A stretch of 64,000 nt of DNA from Maratus speciosus (GCA_963932465.1 OZ010798.1:17964981-18028980), one strand, 5' to 3'; shown: positions 34,880-45,079, counted from the stretch's first letter. Notes: generated by a model not told the origin, from the letters alone. A program made the numbers and translations.

Positions 34880-36333
34880 AACGCGATCCTTTGATGAAAT
34901 ACAGGTTTTTATCACGACGCTTTGACGAAATTTGAATTTTCCCCGAACTTTTGACAAAATTAGCTTTTTTCCGCGACCCTTTGACGAAATTCGCGTTTTT
35001 TTCCGTGATCCTTTGTCAAAATTTGCGTTTTTTCCGCGAATTTTTGATGAAATTCGAGTTTTTCGTGAACTTTTGCCGAAATTCGCGTTTTTTACGAAAC
35101 CCTTCGTCGAAATTTGCGTTTTTTTCTCGGCTTTTTTGACGAAATTCGCTTTTTTCTCGTCTTTTTGATAAATTTCGCGGCTCATTGACGAAATTCGCGT
35201 TTTTTTATGGAAATGGTCGTGTTTTTTTTGTTTTTTCGCTGCTGTTTGACGAAATTCGCTTCTTTCCGCAGTCTTTTGCCGAAAGTCACGTTTCTCTGTG
35301 GCCCTTCTTTGTGACCATGCTTTTTTTTGCGATCCTTTAACGAAATTCGTGTTTTTTCCGCTTCCCTTTGACGGAATGCATACTTTTTTTAGCAATCCTT
35401 TGCCAAAATGTGCGTTTTTTCTGCAGCCCTTTGAGGAAATTTGCGTTTTTTCTGCGGCCCTTTGAGGAAATTTACGTTTTTTCTGAGGTCATTTGCCGAA
35501 ATTCACGTTTTTTTACGCAATCCTTCGTCGAAATTCGCGTTTTTTTCTGTGCTCATTTGCCAAAATTCGTGTTTTTTAATGCAATCCTTCGTTGAAATTT
35601 GCGTTTTTTCCGCGGCTCTCTGACGAAATTTGCGTTTTTTTCCCGTCTTTTTTGATGAAATTTGCGTTTTTCTGCGGCCTTTTGACGAAATTCACGTTTT
35701 TCTGTGTCCCTTTGACGAAATTCGTGTTTTTTCAGCTTCCCTTTTACGGAATGCGTGTTTTTTAGCGATGCTTTGTCGAAATTTGCAGTTTTCTGTGGTC
35801 CTTTGACAAAATTCGCGTTTTTGCGCAATCCTTCCTCGAAATTTGCGTTTTTTCGCGGCTTTTTGTCGAAATTCGCGCTTTTTCTCGTCTTTTTGATGAA
35901 ATTTGCGTTTTTCTGTGGCCTTTTGACGAAATTCACGTTTTCCCGTGTCCCTTTGACGAAATTCGCGTTTTTTGCGATCCTTTACGAAATTAGCTTCTTT
36001 TTCGCAGCCCTTTGACGGAATGCGTGTTTTTAGCGATCTTTTTTTCGAAATTCACGTTTTTTCCGCGACCTTTTGATGAAATTCGCGTTTTTTCTGCGGC
36101 CTTCTGACGAAATTCGGGTTTTTTCTGTGCTCATTTTGACGAAATTAGCGTTTCCTCTAGAATAATTTGACGAAATTCACGTTTTCTCCGCTATCATTTG
36201 ACGAAATTTGACTTTTCTTTCGCGATCCTTTGGCAAACTTCGCATTTTATCTGCGGCCGTATGACATAATTCCGGTTTTTTCCTTGATCCTTTAAAGAAA
36301 TTGGAGATTTTTTTTGCGAACGATTGACAAAAT

Positions 36334-36368
<35 letters not shown>

Positions 36369-36420
36369 GAACGATTGACGAAATTGATTTTTTTCGGCGA
36401 CCATTTGTCAAAAATCGCGA
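34880..36420. repeat. ~30-bp minisatellite, about 45-50 units
   Basis: Consensus roughly TTTGACGAAATTCGCG plus TTTTTT and a short C/G-bearing joint. Unit spacing is 28-33 bp from about 34920 to 36400. It ends beside a T-run (36335-36366). Because no unit carries a stop, it yields long repetitive frames on both strands (for example FFRDPLTKFAF on plus); these are by-products, not genes. Confidence 0.85.
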
Positions 36421-36649
36421 TAATTTTTTAAGTCCAAATCTTCGGACTGATGACCGAATTTTTCAAATTTTCGGAAAATTCGGAACAAAGTCACCCTTGC
36501 ACCACCCCCCCCTCCCCCCCTCTGGCTACGGCATTATTGACAAAAATGATTTCTGTTTATAACACAATGCAACGTGTTACGTAAGATTTAGAACATTATG
36601 AAAATTTAAGTCAGCCCCCCCCCGAAATAAAATCCTGGGTACGCCACTG

Positions 36650-36729
36650 GGAATGACTAAACGAAAATTTAGCGGCAGACTTAAGGAACATAAAAGAGAT
36701 ATTAAATATGGTAAACTCAGCACAGCTCT
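36650..36729 (+). pseudogene. Penelope-like element, GIY-YIG nuclease middle
   Basis: Reads GMTKRKFSGRLKEHKRDIKY then GKLSTAL. With YYIG left of the hAT insert it restores the order Y-Y-I-G-x-T-x-R-x-x-x-R-L-K-E-H of Penelope GIY-YIG nucleases (Arg and Glu are the usual catalytic pair). It is broken at 36729 by the second Penelope copy. Confidence 0.8.
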
Positions 36730-37265
36730 TTGATATAAACAAAAGGAGTACGTCTGAATACATTCAAAATTATAAATGTTTTTCAAAATAACAGACATTA
36801 CATTACAATACATTAAAAAGATAAAAACACTAAAAGCAATTTAAAAGGACGTTTACGTTTCGGATTCATTCTGAATCCCTCATCAGCTAATTCCTAATGT
36901 AAAAGTCATACTAAAGTGTTAAAGTTCAACAAGCAGAAAAACATTACATCTAGTTGCCAAAAAAAGAAAATTATAGTTAAAAAAAACTGAATATTCTATT
37001 GGTAGAGATACAGCCTCGTTAATTGCTAAATCAGCTGTTCTAGTGTACCAAGCTTCCAAAAAAAAAAAAAAAAATACGACTTGCATAAATGCCGCAGTTG
37101 GATCTAATTATAAAAGCATTCTCAAAACTCGGAAAATGATCAACTTTCATGGCGTGGTCAACAATCTTAGAATTTAAATTTTTATTTCTAAAAACATGTT
37201 TATGTTCCTTAAGTCTTGTTTCAAGTGTACGGCTGGTTTCTCCTATGTAGACTGCATTACATCAA
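36730..37265 (-). mobile_element. Second Penelope-like element, 5'-truncated, antisense
   Basis: The insert is 536 bp, flanked by a perfect 13-bp repeat TCAGCACAGCTCT (36717-36729 and 37266-37278). On the minus strand it reads YIGETSRTLETRLKEHKHVF and further, FPSFENAFIIRSNCGIYASR, then (past an A/T-run) WYTRTADLAINEAVSLPIEY and a stop. That is the GIY-YIG tail of a different Penelope family. The 3' region carries a hammerhead core. It opens inside the nuclease, so this is a 5'-truncated insertion. Confidence 0.75.
36847..36886 (-). ncRNA. Hammerhead ribozyme core of the second Penelope element
   Basis: On the minus strand CTGATGA (36886-36880) is followed by the hairpin GGGATTC-AGAAT-GAATCC, GAAA, a short stem ACG-TAAA-CGT and C (cleavage expected after 36848). 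All invariant core bases of a type I hammerhead are present. Stem II lacks one C that would complete GAATCCC, so this copy may be weak. Stem I (flanking GAATTAG and CTTTTAAATT) pairs only partly. Hammerheads are an established feature of Penelope-like elements. Confidence 0.65.
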
Positions 37266-37476
37266 TCAGCACAGCTCTATCAAGACTTTGTTCCTATGGT
37301 GACATAAAATCAATCGATTTTGACAGTGCAAGAATTATTGTTCGGCAAACGAACCCCCACAGAGCCAAGATATTGTGAATTGCTAGAAATAATAACAAGA
37401 AATAACCAGGTCTGTAACGATAATGTATCTTATGTTATGCCAAGCACTTGGATAGAATTTCTCAAAACTGAATGAA
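37266..37476 (+). pseudogene. Penelope-like element, C-terminal tail
   Basis: Continues the frame of 36650-36729: SRLCSYGDIKSIDFDSARII then VRQTNPHRAKI. A one-base break is at about 37376, then ELLEIITRNNQVCNDNVSY and PSTWIEFLKTE, stop. The pattern A-x-I ... R ... E-x-L-E-I ... N ... T-W is the usual end of Penelope GIY-YIG domains. It parallels the tail at 39313. Confidence 0.75.
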
Positions 37477-37847
37477 TGAGCAACAACAATACATGAACAT
37501 TAAATCGAATTTTATACAATAGATGGTACCACTACCGTTTTTAGACATTAACCTTGGGAAACTTCCCCTAGAAAATGTCAGTATTTGTTTTGAAAATTGT
37601 GTAATGTAGATATTGTACCGTGTTGTCTTCCCCTTAATACTTTCCCTGAGGATGGACAAATTTTTTACTGTCCGAAACTGTAGGAATATAATTATATTTT
37701 ATTATTGTAAGTAGTTATGTGATTTTAATCATGAACTTTAAAAATATTATATACACTGATTAGCCGTAGTCATAGTTTTTTTTTAAATTGAAAATTCATT
37801 TATTTGACTCGAAAAATTTCACAGTTAAGATTTTTTGTTACATCATT
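37477..37847. other. Penelope 3' region and spacer
   Basis: Contains a hammerhead-like motif (37646-37678). On the minus strand an AATAAA (about 37798-37803) lies just downstream of the terminal exon's stop codon and could be its poly(A) signal. Confidence 0.5.
37646..37678 (+). ncRNA. Hammerhead-like motif, first Penelope element (degenerate)
   Basis: CTGAGGA, an unpaired T, the hairpin GGACA ... TGTCC and GAAAC follow in order, about 170 bp after the Penelope stop codon. The core CTGAxGA and GAAA are intact, but I cannot find the closing stem with a GTC cleavage site nearby. Probably a decayed ribozyme. Confidence 0.4.
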
Positions 37848-38050
37848 TCAAGTTATTTCGTTTATTCTTGCAATATCACATCCTGTGCATATTATCTTGA
37901 TTTCTGTATTATTTGAATTAAAAATCTGGTATGAAATTTTCTTATCAAAGTCACGATCGCATCGAGTAATAAAATCTATTGGTTTAATTTGAAGTTTGTA
38001 AAAGTCCTTTTCTAACTGTGTAAATTCAATAGGTGCATCAGAAACAATTC
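37848..38050 (-). CDS. Terminal coding exon of an unrecognised gene
   Basis: A strong acceptor (TTTATATTGTTTTTAATGTCAG, minus strand) precedes 66 open codons and a TGA. They read IVSDAPIEFTQLEKDFYKLQ, IKPIDFITRCDRDFDKKISY, QIFNSNNTEIKIICTGCD and a short end. Codon use is coding-like, and three Cys (R-C-D, I-C-T, G-C-D) are notable. AATAAA follows the stop by about 45 bp, then an A-run. The exon opens two bases into a codon, so upstream exons should lie at higher coordinates. An alternative ATG at 38075 would add a hydrophobic start but runs through the acceptor. I do not recognise the protein. A TE origin cannot be excluded given the neighbours. Confidence 0.5.
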
Positions 38051-38164
38051 CTGACATTAAAAACAATATAAACATTTAAAATACAATAAAAAAATAACAG
38101 ATTAGTCTAATATGAATCAAATAGATGCATTTCTTTGCTTTCCTAAATTTAAAAATTTTCATTA

Positions 38165-38997
38165 CAGTCGGACCTCGTTATTCCGACACCCGGTTTTCAC
38201 GTCAGTCTTTCGAAGTCCCGATTTTCTGTATATGATTGTAATGCAAATAAACTCCGGATTTTACGTCGTTGAATAATTTTCAACTCCGGATATCCCGACG
38301 GTTTAGGAAAATTGTCCACTTTTCATAATCCATCTTATAAGCATGGAAATTAAGCGTAAGAAATGTCTTAGCCAAACTTTTCACAAAAGTCTCTGAAATA
38401 CCCATTGAGATAAATGAGAAATTTTACTTCAATCCTTTATCTGAATAAATAAGCCCACACACTATGAATGACCCACTTAAGCTCCAGATAGACGTTTCAG
38501 TCTACTCGCGGTCTTTTGTTCTGATCAGGCAGCGCTTTCTTGTGGTTACACGCTGTTTTTCATCCAAATAAAACGGAAGCATTGCATTTTATTGAAACGA
38601 TCAGAAATTATCTAACATCCATTTCTGAAACAACGAATATTGATTACAATTCATTGTATAATATTGAAAAGAAGAATTGTAGAAAGCACATCTAGAGACA
38701 AGCAAACCGCAATTCATCAATATTTCAATTTCATGTAACAATACAAAAATGCCATCTAAAAAAATGCCAATCTGACTTTTATTATTTTCAATTTCGTTTT
38801 TTTATTCATTTTGTTTAATAATAATGTTTTATTGCTTAAAACTGCAAGAATAGTTAGGAATTTAAAATTGTTATTAATTAATTAAAAATACAGCTCATTA
38901 TAAACATATTTTTCTCCAACTCCGGTTACCGCGACACTCCGCTTATGATGACACTTTTTCCTGGTCATTAGAGTGTCGGGATAAAGAGGTTCAACTG
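38165..38997. mobile_element. Tigger-type MITE, 833 bp
   Basis: CAGTCGGACCTCGTTATTCC at the left, inverted GGGATAAAGAGGTTCAACTG at the right, TA on both sides. CCGGATATCCCGAC-like words near the ends. Non-coding. Confidence 0.65.
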
Positions 38998-39312
38998 TAT
39001 CTTATTCTTTACTATGATAAACAGAAGTGAGGGACAATGTAAGAAATAATAAATAAATATTAAAAAGGCTTATTACTCTATAGAGTCAAAACACTGTATT
39101 AAAAAACTAGTGTCGTGAAGGAAATTTTCACCTTGTAACTTTACAACATAATTATAATTACTTAAAAGGTGACACAAATATATAAAAGATATTATTTAAT
39201 GCAATCCTGCGATCGTTCGAACACACACGCGTTCATTTTCAAAGAGAAAAAATCATTGAATAGAAAAAAAAAAAGAAGAAGAAAGAAACTACTACGCATG
39301 CGCAAGCGGAGT

Positions 39313-39535
39313 TCAGTCCATTTCTCTGCAAAGGAATGAAAAGATCAGGTTTTTTTTATGTGGAGTTCTTGAAATATTTAGGATATTATACCAAATCGCG
39401 GTAATATTATAAGAAAGGACATCGTTACAAACAGTATCACTTCTAAGTAAAATTTCAATGGATTTACGGATTATTGAAGAGTAATGGTTAGATGTTGAAA
39501 TGATCATTTTAGCTTTTTCGAAGTTTATTACTGAA
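39313..39535 (-). pseudogene. Third Penelope-like element tail
   Basis: The minus strand is open through INFEKAKMIISTSNHYSSII, RKSIEILLRSDTVCNDVLSY and NITAIWYNILN to a TGA. It lines up with the tail at 37266-37476: I-D/N-F-D/E-x-A, then E-I, then V-C-N-D-x-x-S-Y, then W. It starts abruptly after TTTTCAG and has no RT upstream, so it is a 5'-truncated relic. The open frame suggests it is less decayed than the 30.6-kb copy. Confidence 0.6.
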
Positions 39536-40004
39536 AATTATTTTTTTTCTGTTTCAGATATGAAAGGCAAAGCAGATTGATTGATTATCCTTCAAAAATG
39601 ACCTTCATCAGTGAAAAATACAAAGGATTTTCTGAGTAGCAAAGTGCAGAGATTTTTCATTGTACATCCTTAAAAAAATTCTTTGAAGTAGATCATTTCT
39701 GCTGTCTCATCTTTATATCACTACAAGTAGATTTTTTTCAAGTATGCTAAAATTCTCTCAAACTTAAATATAAAAATCAAACTGGAATACTAATATACTA
39801 ATGTCATACCAATGAAAATTTATTTGAAAACTCTTGTATTTTTGCGCATATTCGAAAAGATATTTATGGAAATTTACTTTTATATTTATAATCAAAAATG
39901 TCTTTCAATACTAATGTTTATTTTTTATCCTTATATAGCAATTTGACAAAAGTTCTGAATCATACAGAAAGAAAAGCATACATAAAGTATACTCTGTACT
40001 ACAG

Positions 40005-40448
40005 GATTTTTTCAAAGTGGTAATCTCAAGAGATGCAATTTATTTGTGAAGTATGCTTTAAAACGTTTTCTCAGAAAGGACGCTTAACCATCTTCGCACT
40101 CATACGGGAGAAAAGCCTTTTAAATGTGAAATGTGTTCCAAAACATTTTCTCAAAAAGGAAACCTATATGGACATTATCGCACACATACAGGAGAAAAGC
40201 CATTTGTTTGTGAAGTCTGCTCTAGAGCATTTGCTCGAAAAGGAGATTTAAAAGAACATATTCGTATCCATGTTGACGAAAAGCCATTTATTTGCGAAGT
40301 GTGCTCCAAACAATTTTCTCATAAAGGAAGGTTAAATGAACACCTTAATACTCATACAGGTGAAAAGCCATTTATCTGTAAAGTGTGCTGCAAAGGATTT
40401 TCTAATAATGGTAATCTTAAGAGGCATATTAAAACTCATGACAAATAA
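40005..40448 (+). pseudogene. C2H2 zinc-finger sequence with a frameshift
   Basis: After an acceptor-like CTGTACTACAG, a finger fragment GFFQSGNLKR appears. A finger [14 protein letters not shown] follows at 40033, then a one-base loss near 40090 shifts the frame. From there four full fingers run to the [54 protein letters not shown] and [17 protein letters not shown], joined by THTGEKPF or HVDEKPF linkers. Each keeps C-x2-C-x12-H-x3-H, so it would bind DNA if expressed. The frameshift and the lost linker before 40033 point to a pseudogene or a sequencing error. A start at 40131 would still give a 105-residue protein. Confidence 0.8.
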
Positions 40449-40899
40449 AAGTTTTTTTATTTAAGAACTATAGAATTAGCACAAAATATCGTTTTAAAAA
40501 AGTAATTGCTAATTTATGTAGATAGAAGTGAAAGATGTTTATTTATGTGGTATATTACTCTAGGTTACTTAAGTGGAACTATGTAAGTTTGCACAAATGC
40601 AAACAAAAAGTGATTCATCCATCTAGTCTTTTACAATGAATTTTCTACTATGAGTCATCTTTAAATTTGTACAAAATAAAATAAATATACATTTATGGAA
40701 TATATGCTTTCAAGCCTTGTTTATTGTGACATGATTTTGTATATTGAAACTCTATGTAAGAGAAAAGTTCATATCTTTCCCTGTGGACTATCCTTTTTCG
40801 TTATAAGGATATACTGAAGAGAATTAATGTTATTAAAGTCTTCTATTACCTCATTTAATTAATTATTTATCATTTTTTAAATTTCAGTACAACAAAATA
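40449..40899. other. Downstream of the zinc-finger sequence
   Basis: AATAAA-like words around 40677-40682 could be poly(A) signals. No gene seen. Confidence 0.4.
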
Positions 40900-42362
40900 C
40901 AGAGTGGTCATAAAAAAACTTCCCCTATGTATGTACCCCTAGTGATCTAACCGCTCAACCCATCAAAAGAAAATTTCAGATTTAGTTATTTGAAGGTATG
41001 CGCTCGAGATCGTGATGATTTTAAACAATGGAGCACTCACGGTTACTGTTACAGTGAAAAATTTTCGAATAGTAACACTCCTTTTTTTCCTGCACAAATT
41101 CGTCAGCGCATTGAAAAACCATACATGGCGTTGGAACGTTACACGTATGACTAAAATTGACGGTGTCATATCGTGGCACTGAATCCTAATCAGTTCCTAT
41201 GTAACGTAATATTCAGCACACCAAAACAAATGATTACATTTTTATTTTTGCTATGTGTACACACACACAATTCAAAAACACATTTTAAAACAAATCTTAC
41301 AGCATTACTCAGCTCACAAGTGAAAAAAAAAATCGGCTACTGAAAAACATGTCTTATAGTTCCTTATATAGTTCGTATATATCCTTCGTTCCTCGCAATG
41401 GTCTTTTTTGGAAGTGTTTTACGCCAGCAATTTTCACCGTACATGTATCATTCTAACGCAATTGATGGTTTTTCGATACGCTGATGAATTTGCGCATGAA
41501 AAAATGGGTGTTGCCATTCGAAAATTTCGAAATTTTTTCGCTGATTATTTTTCACTGAACTTGTACCCGCGAGAGCTCTATTGTTTTAAATCTTCACGAT
41601 CTCGAGCGCATACCTTCAAATAAGTATATCCGAGAGGTTCGACAAACGGTTTTTTGGCGTACCAGATTTACAAATCAAGTTGATTTACCAGATTTCTGAT
41701 CGATTTATAAATGTGCACTGATTTATTGATTTATTTCGGATTTACTGATTTACTTGTGCTTTATTGGCAATTCAAATGCTCAAATACGCCATCTTGTGTC
41801 AAAAAGATATAATTTCTCGCTTCAGAAAAATCTCGTGCAAGCACATAACATTACATGTATTTTAAATTTGTTCGAGATGATTAATTTTTTGCAGAATTTC
41901 AGATTACGGTATTAGTGTTCTGTGTTTTATGACAAAGACAAGGTAAAAAATATCCGAATTTGAATATCTAAATCTTTCAAACAATTTTTCAATAAATAAT
42001 TATTTTCATCGCAGTTTAGCATTAGTGAAAGGGACGATTTGCGCTTTTTGGGGATTTTCCTGCACCGACAGCTGCAATTTTTCTTATAAAATGAAAGATA
42101 ACTCAGGAAACTATACATCCCAAATTTAAACTACTAAACATAAAATACTAATAATAATAATAACGTTGAAATTAATTACAATTAGGGAGTAATGCATTCA
42201 ATTCCATTTAAAATGGAAGAAGTGTATGGATTATAAATCAATAAAAGGTCCATTTCTATGACCTTTTATTGAAAATAAAGATGAAGAAAAGAATAAACAG
42301 TTCGAAAATCCGAATTCCAAATGCTGCCGAAAAAAGATCTTATGTAAATATCAGGATTTAGA

Positions 42363-42409
<47 letters not shown>

Positions 42410-43068
42410 ACAACTTAGAAAGATGAACTTTTACTAATGAAACTAAACAAAAGATAACCTTTTGAGTTAATAAAAAATAAAAAGAATGAGATTTTTAAAA
42501 TTTAAATCTGATATTTTAAATTTTAAATCAATTTTTTTTATAAAAATAAAATTATCTGATGACAATTGAAAATGTGTTATATCGCATAAGAAAAGCTTCG
42601 ACCTCGTGAGCACGTTGTTTTTGTTTGGCTTGCTGTTTTGCTCACTTCACTTCATCCTTGATCGATTTAAAATGTGTACACCATAGATATACTCTGAGCT
42701 ATGAGTATAGTATCAAATTTAAAAAAAAAGTTTAAATAAAACTATTACTGTTAGGAAATGGAAAGGTTTTCAAATAAATTAAAAGAAATTTGATTATAGG
42801 ATTTATTGATTTATTATAGGATTTACTGATTTATAATAGGATTTACTGGTTTATTAATAGGATTTATTGATTTTACACAGATTTATTGATTTATTACAGG
42901 ATTTACCATTTAAATCTTGATTTTAACTTGATTTATATTGTGGTAAATCTGTTGTGTATCAGATTTACAGCGTTGTCGGACCCCTCGAGTATATCTAAAA
43001 AAAATTTCGATTGGTTGAGCGGTTGTGCTAGGGCTTCATATATCGGTGATTTTTTTTATAACACCCTG
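40900..43068. mobile_element. mariner-type foldback split by a hAT-type element
   Basis: CAGAGTGGTCATAAAAAAAC at the left and inverted CAGGGTGTTATAAAAAAAAT at the right, TA flanks. Inside, GGTATGCGCTCGAGATCGTG (about 40995) pairs with its complement (about 41595-41615). The right arm is split at AGTATATC by the element 41631-42987. Confidence 0.7.
41631..42987. mobile_element. hAT-type element, 1357 bp
   Basis: CGAGAGGTTCGACAAACG at the left and inverted CGAGGGGTCCGACAACGCT at the right. AGTATATC is duplicated exactly at 41623-41630 and 42988-42995. Near both ends short tandem words occur (ACTGATTTATTGATTTAT-type and GGATTTACTGATTTAT-type). A 40-base A-run is at 42368-42407. No transposase. 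Confidence 0.75.
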
Positions 43069-43465
43069 TAAACCTTAATGATGCAGGTTATGTTGGTATT
43101 TACCTTTTTATCATCAAAATTTACTCATTTTGATTCAACTTTTAAAGATTTAGGAAAACATTTTATATTATGCACACCTTTGACTAATACTGCGACTACA
43201 CGCATGTTCAAAATTAAGAGAATTTGCATATTTTGTCAAATTTCATGAAATGTACTGAACGAAAGGTAAAACTAATGCTTCAAAACAAAGATGCAACTAT
43301 TAGTGTCGAATACATAAGCCTACAGGTGTGTATGGGCGGAGTGTGTAGAGGAACAGGTTTTATAACAGAGCGTAGTAATTTTAGCGTTTGTTCTTTTGCA
43401 CACCTCGCTGAATTATCTGGTCTTTTTTTTTTAAACGTTCGTTGAAATTCAAAAGAAAACAGTAA
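43069..43465. other. Unassigned stretch before the Tc1 relic
   Basis: Likely includes the lost Tc1 terminus. No other signal. Confidence 0.35.
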
Positions 43466-44778
43466 AAATGAATAACCACCAACGTTTAGATGATGGAATG
43501 AGGTGGAAAATCGCAGGGATAATGGAAACATTGCAGTTTCAAGTACAGATTTCAGAGACTTGAAAGTAACGCTCAGCGTCGTGTCCAACTTATCGAAAAA
43601 GTTTAAGGACTGTGGATCCATAAAGAGAAAGCCTGGGCAAGTTCATCCAAGAGCCACGACGACCAACAAAGATCGTTATTTGTCCATTACACCAAGGAGT
43701 AACAACCCAGCAAAGAGGAAATTACTGGCCAGCAGCAAGATAAGTGCTGGTAATGATGGAGAAGTGCTGGCTAATGGTTTACCACTGCTGGACAACTTCA
43801 GTCAACTTCGCTGTTGGAAATCATCAGATAAAATTCTGATCGATCTCTGTTTTATCTCAGGTGCAGGCCACCACACCTTTGAAGCACTGCAGGAAAAGTG
43901 CCGGATTGAAGTAATCGGCCTGCTGTTGGCCATTACTAATGGGCCAGCTGCATTACGCACGGACACTTTTGTACCGGTTTAAGTAATGGCACTATTGCAC
44001 TTTACACTAATGGCAGTGCTGGCTACCATCTTTTTCCAGCTGATGACCCCACTGTTTCTTTCTTTGCTGGGAAGAATGCAACAGCTTCTTAGCTCCCTTG
44101 TGACCTTTATGCGGCCACAGGCAGTCGAGTTTCGTGGGTTACTGTTTACAGAAGGCTACATGATAGACAACTGTTTGCAATAAGACCTGCTTCTTACGTC
44201 CTGCTCACTTCTGCACACAAGAGGACCCATTTAGCATGGTGCTTCGACTTTGGGCCAGGGGTTAATGGGGGACCATCTCATTCATTGATGAGTCTCTGTT
44301 CAATCTAAATACAAATTCTCAACGTACTTTCATCTGGATAACACCAGGGATCTGCTATCTGCCTTCCAACTTCCGAGAAAAAGACTGCGGAGGTTTAATG
44401 ATCTTGGTAGGCATCATGTTGGATGGGCGTACACCCCTACCTGTGTTTGACAAAGGCTCTATGACTGACATGACGTGTAGGGATGATGTCTTGACACCCT
44501 ATATTCGCCTTTTCAGCGATGCAGTTAGCCTTGATTTCATTTTTATGGAATACAACGCGCGCCCAGATAGAGCTCATCTGGTCAACGAATTTCTAGAAAG
44601 TGAGGATATTTGTTTGATGGATTGTCCTGCCAGATCTTCTTACTTAAACCATGTAGAGCATGTCTGGAACGCTCTATGGAGGAAAACTGGAACTTGCCTT
44701 ACTCTTACCAAAAACATCCAGGGCCAGAAAACAATGCAAAAAATATGCCCTCACCCCATCTGTTTCCGAATCTACTGA
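43466..44778 (+). pseudogene. Tc1-type transposase, inactive
   Basis: Pieces in several frames read NHQRLDDGMRWKIAG (start of the DNA-binding domain), SVVSNLSKKFKDCGSIKRKP then GQVHPRATT (helix-turn-helix and linker), RRLHDRQLFAIRPASYV and AHKRTHLAWC. The catalytic core from about 44272 to 44778 is one open frame: ISFIDESLFNLN (first Asp at 44287-44289), CGGLMILVGIMLDGRTPL, FIFMEYNARPDRAHLVNEF and LNHVEHVWNALWR. The second catalytic Asp of the usual DNARPH motif is Tyr (44551-44553), so it is catalytically dead. About 300 bp at 43740-44040 do not fit the family and look inserted. Confidence 0.8.
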
Positions 44779-45079
44779 AACTAAAATAATGAAAACTAGT
44801 TGGATGTGCCAATCCCAAAACTTTCTTCTATCTTATACATCTTAATATTTCAAAACCTAGTTACACATGTTAATACTTCAATATTATTAATTCAATACAA
44901 TACCAACTTTGATTTTCATCTTAAATTTCTGCTCAAGTCAATTAAACGGACTAAAAAAGAGTTAATCTATATCATGATATTTATTAAAATTATTAATTTT
45001 TCCTTATTCTGTCGTTATCAGCTGTTTGCGAATAGCCGGCATAGCAGGAAGCGAGTTCCCGCCGCTGCATGAGGCGCCG
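44779..45079. other. AT-rich spacer
   Basis: No feature seen. Confidence 0.4.

Larger units (their letters stand above)
31559..36649. mobile_element. hAT-type element, 5.1 kb, inside the Penelope element
   Basis: CAGTGGCGTACCCA at the left and TGGGTACGCCACTG at the right are exact inverted termini. GGAATGAC is duplicated perfectly at 31551-31558 and 36650-36657 (8 bp, hAT-type). There is no transposase. The body is a ~180-bp satellite (31559-33540), a spacer (33540-34880) and a ~30-bp minisatellite (34880-36420). Confidence 0.85.

Noticed and set aside
34838..35395. 185-codon frame on minus within the minisatellite
   Set aside because: Made entirely of the ~30-bp repeat, which lacks stops in several frames. 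No domain, and frames exist on both strands.
35553..35936. 127-codon minus frame with KNANF repeats
   Set aside because: Same minisatellite artefact.
39295..39304. CGCATGCGCA, an NRF1-like palindrome upstream of the zinc-finger sequence
   Set aside because: It lies just 3' of the Penelope tail's stop codon and is more simply part of that element's 3' region.
42368..42407. Long A-run as a retrotransposon tail
   Set aside because: It lies inside a hAT-type element with no retro-ORF upstream and no target duplication of its own. Similar runs are scattered through the window.
43280..43621. 113-codon minus frame
   Set aside because: Antisense to the start of the Tc1 transposase.
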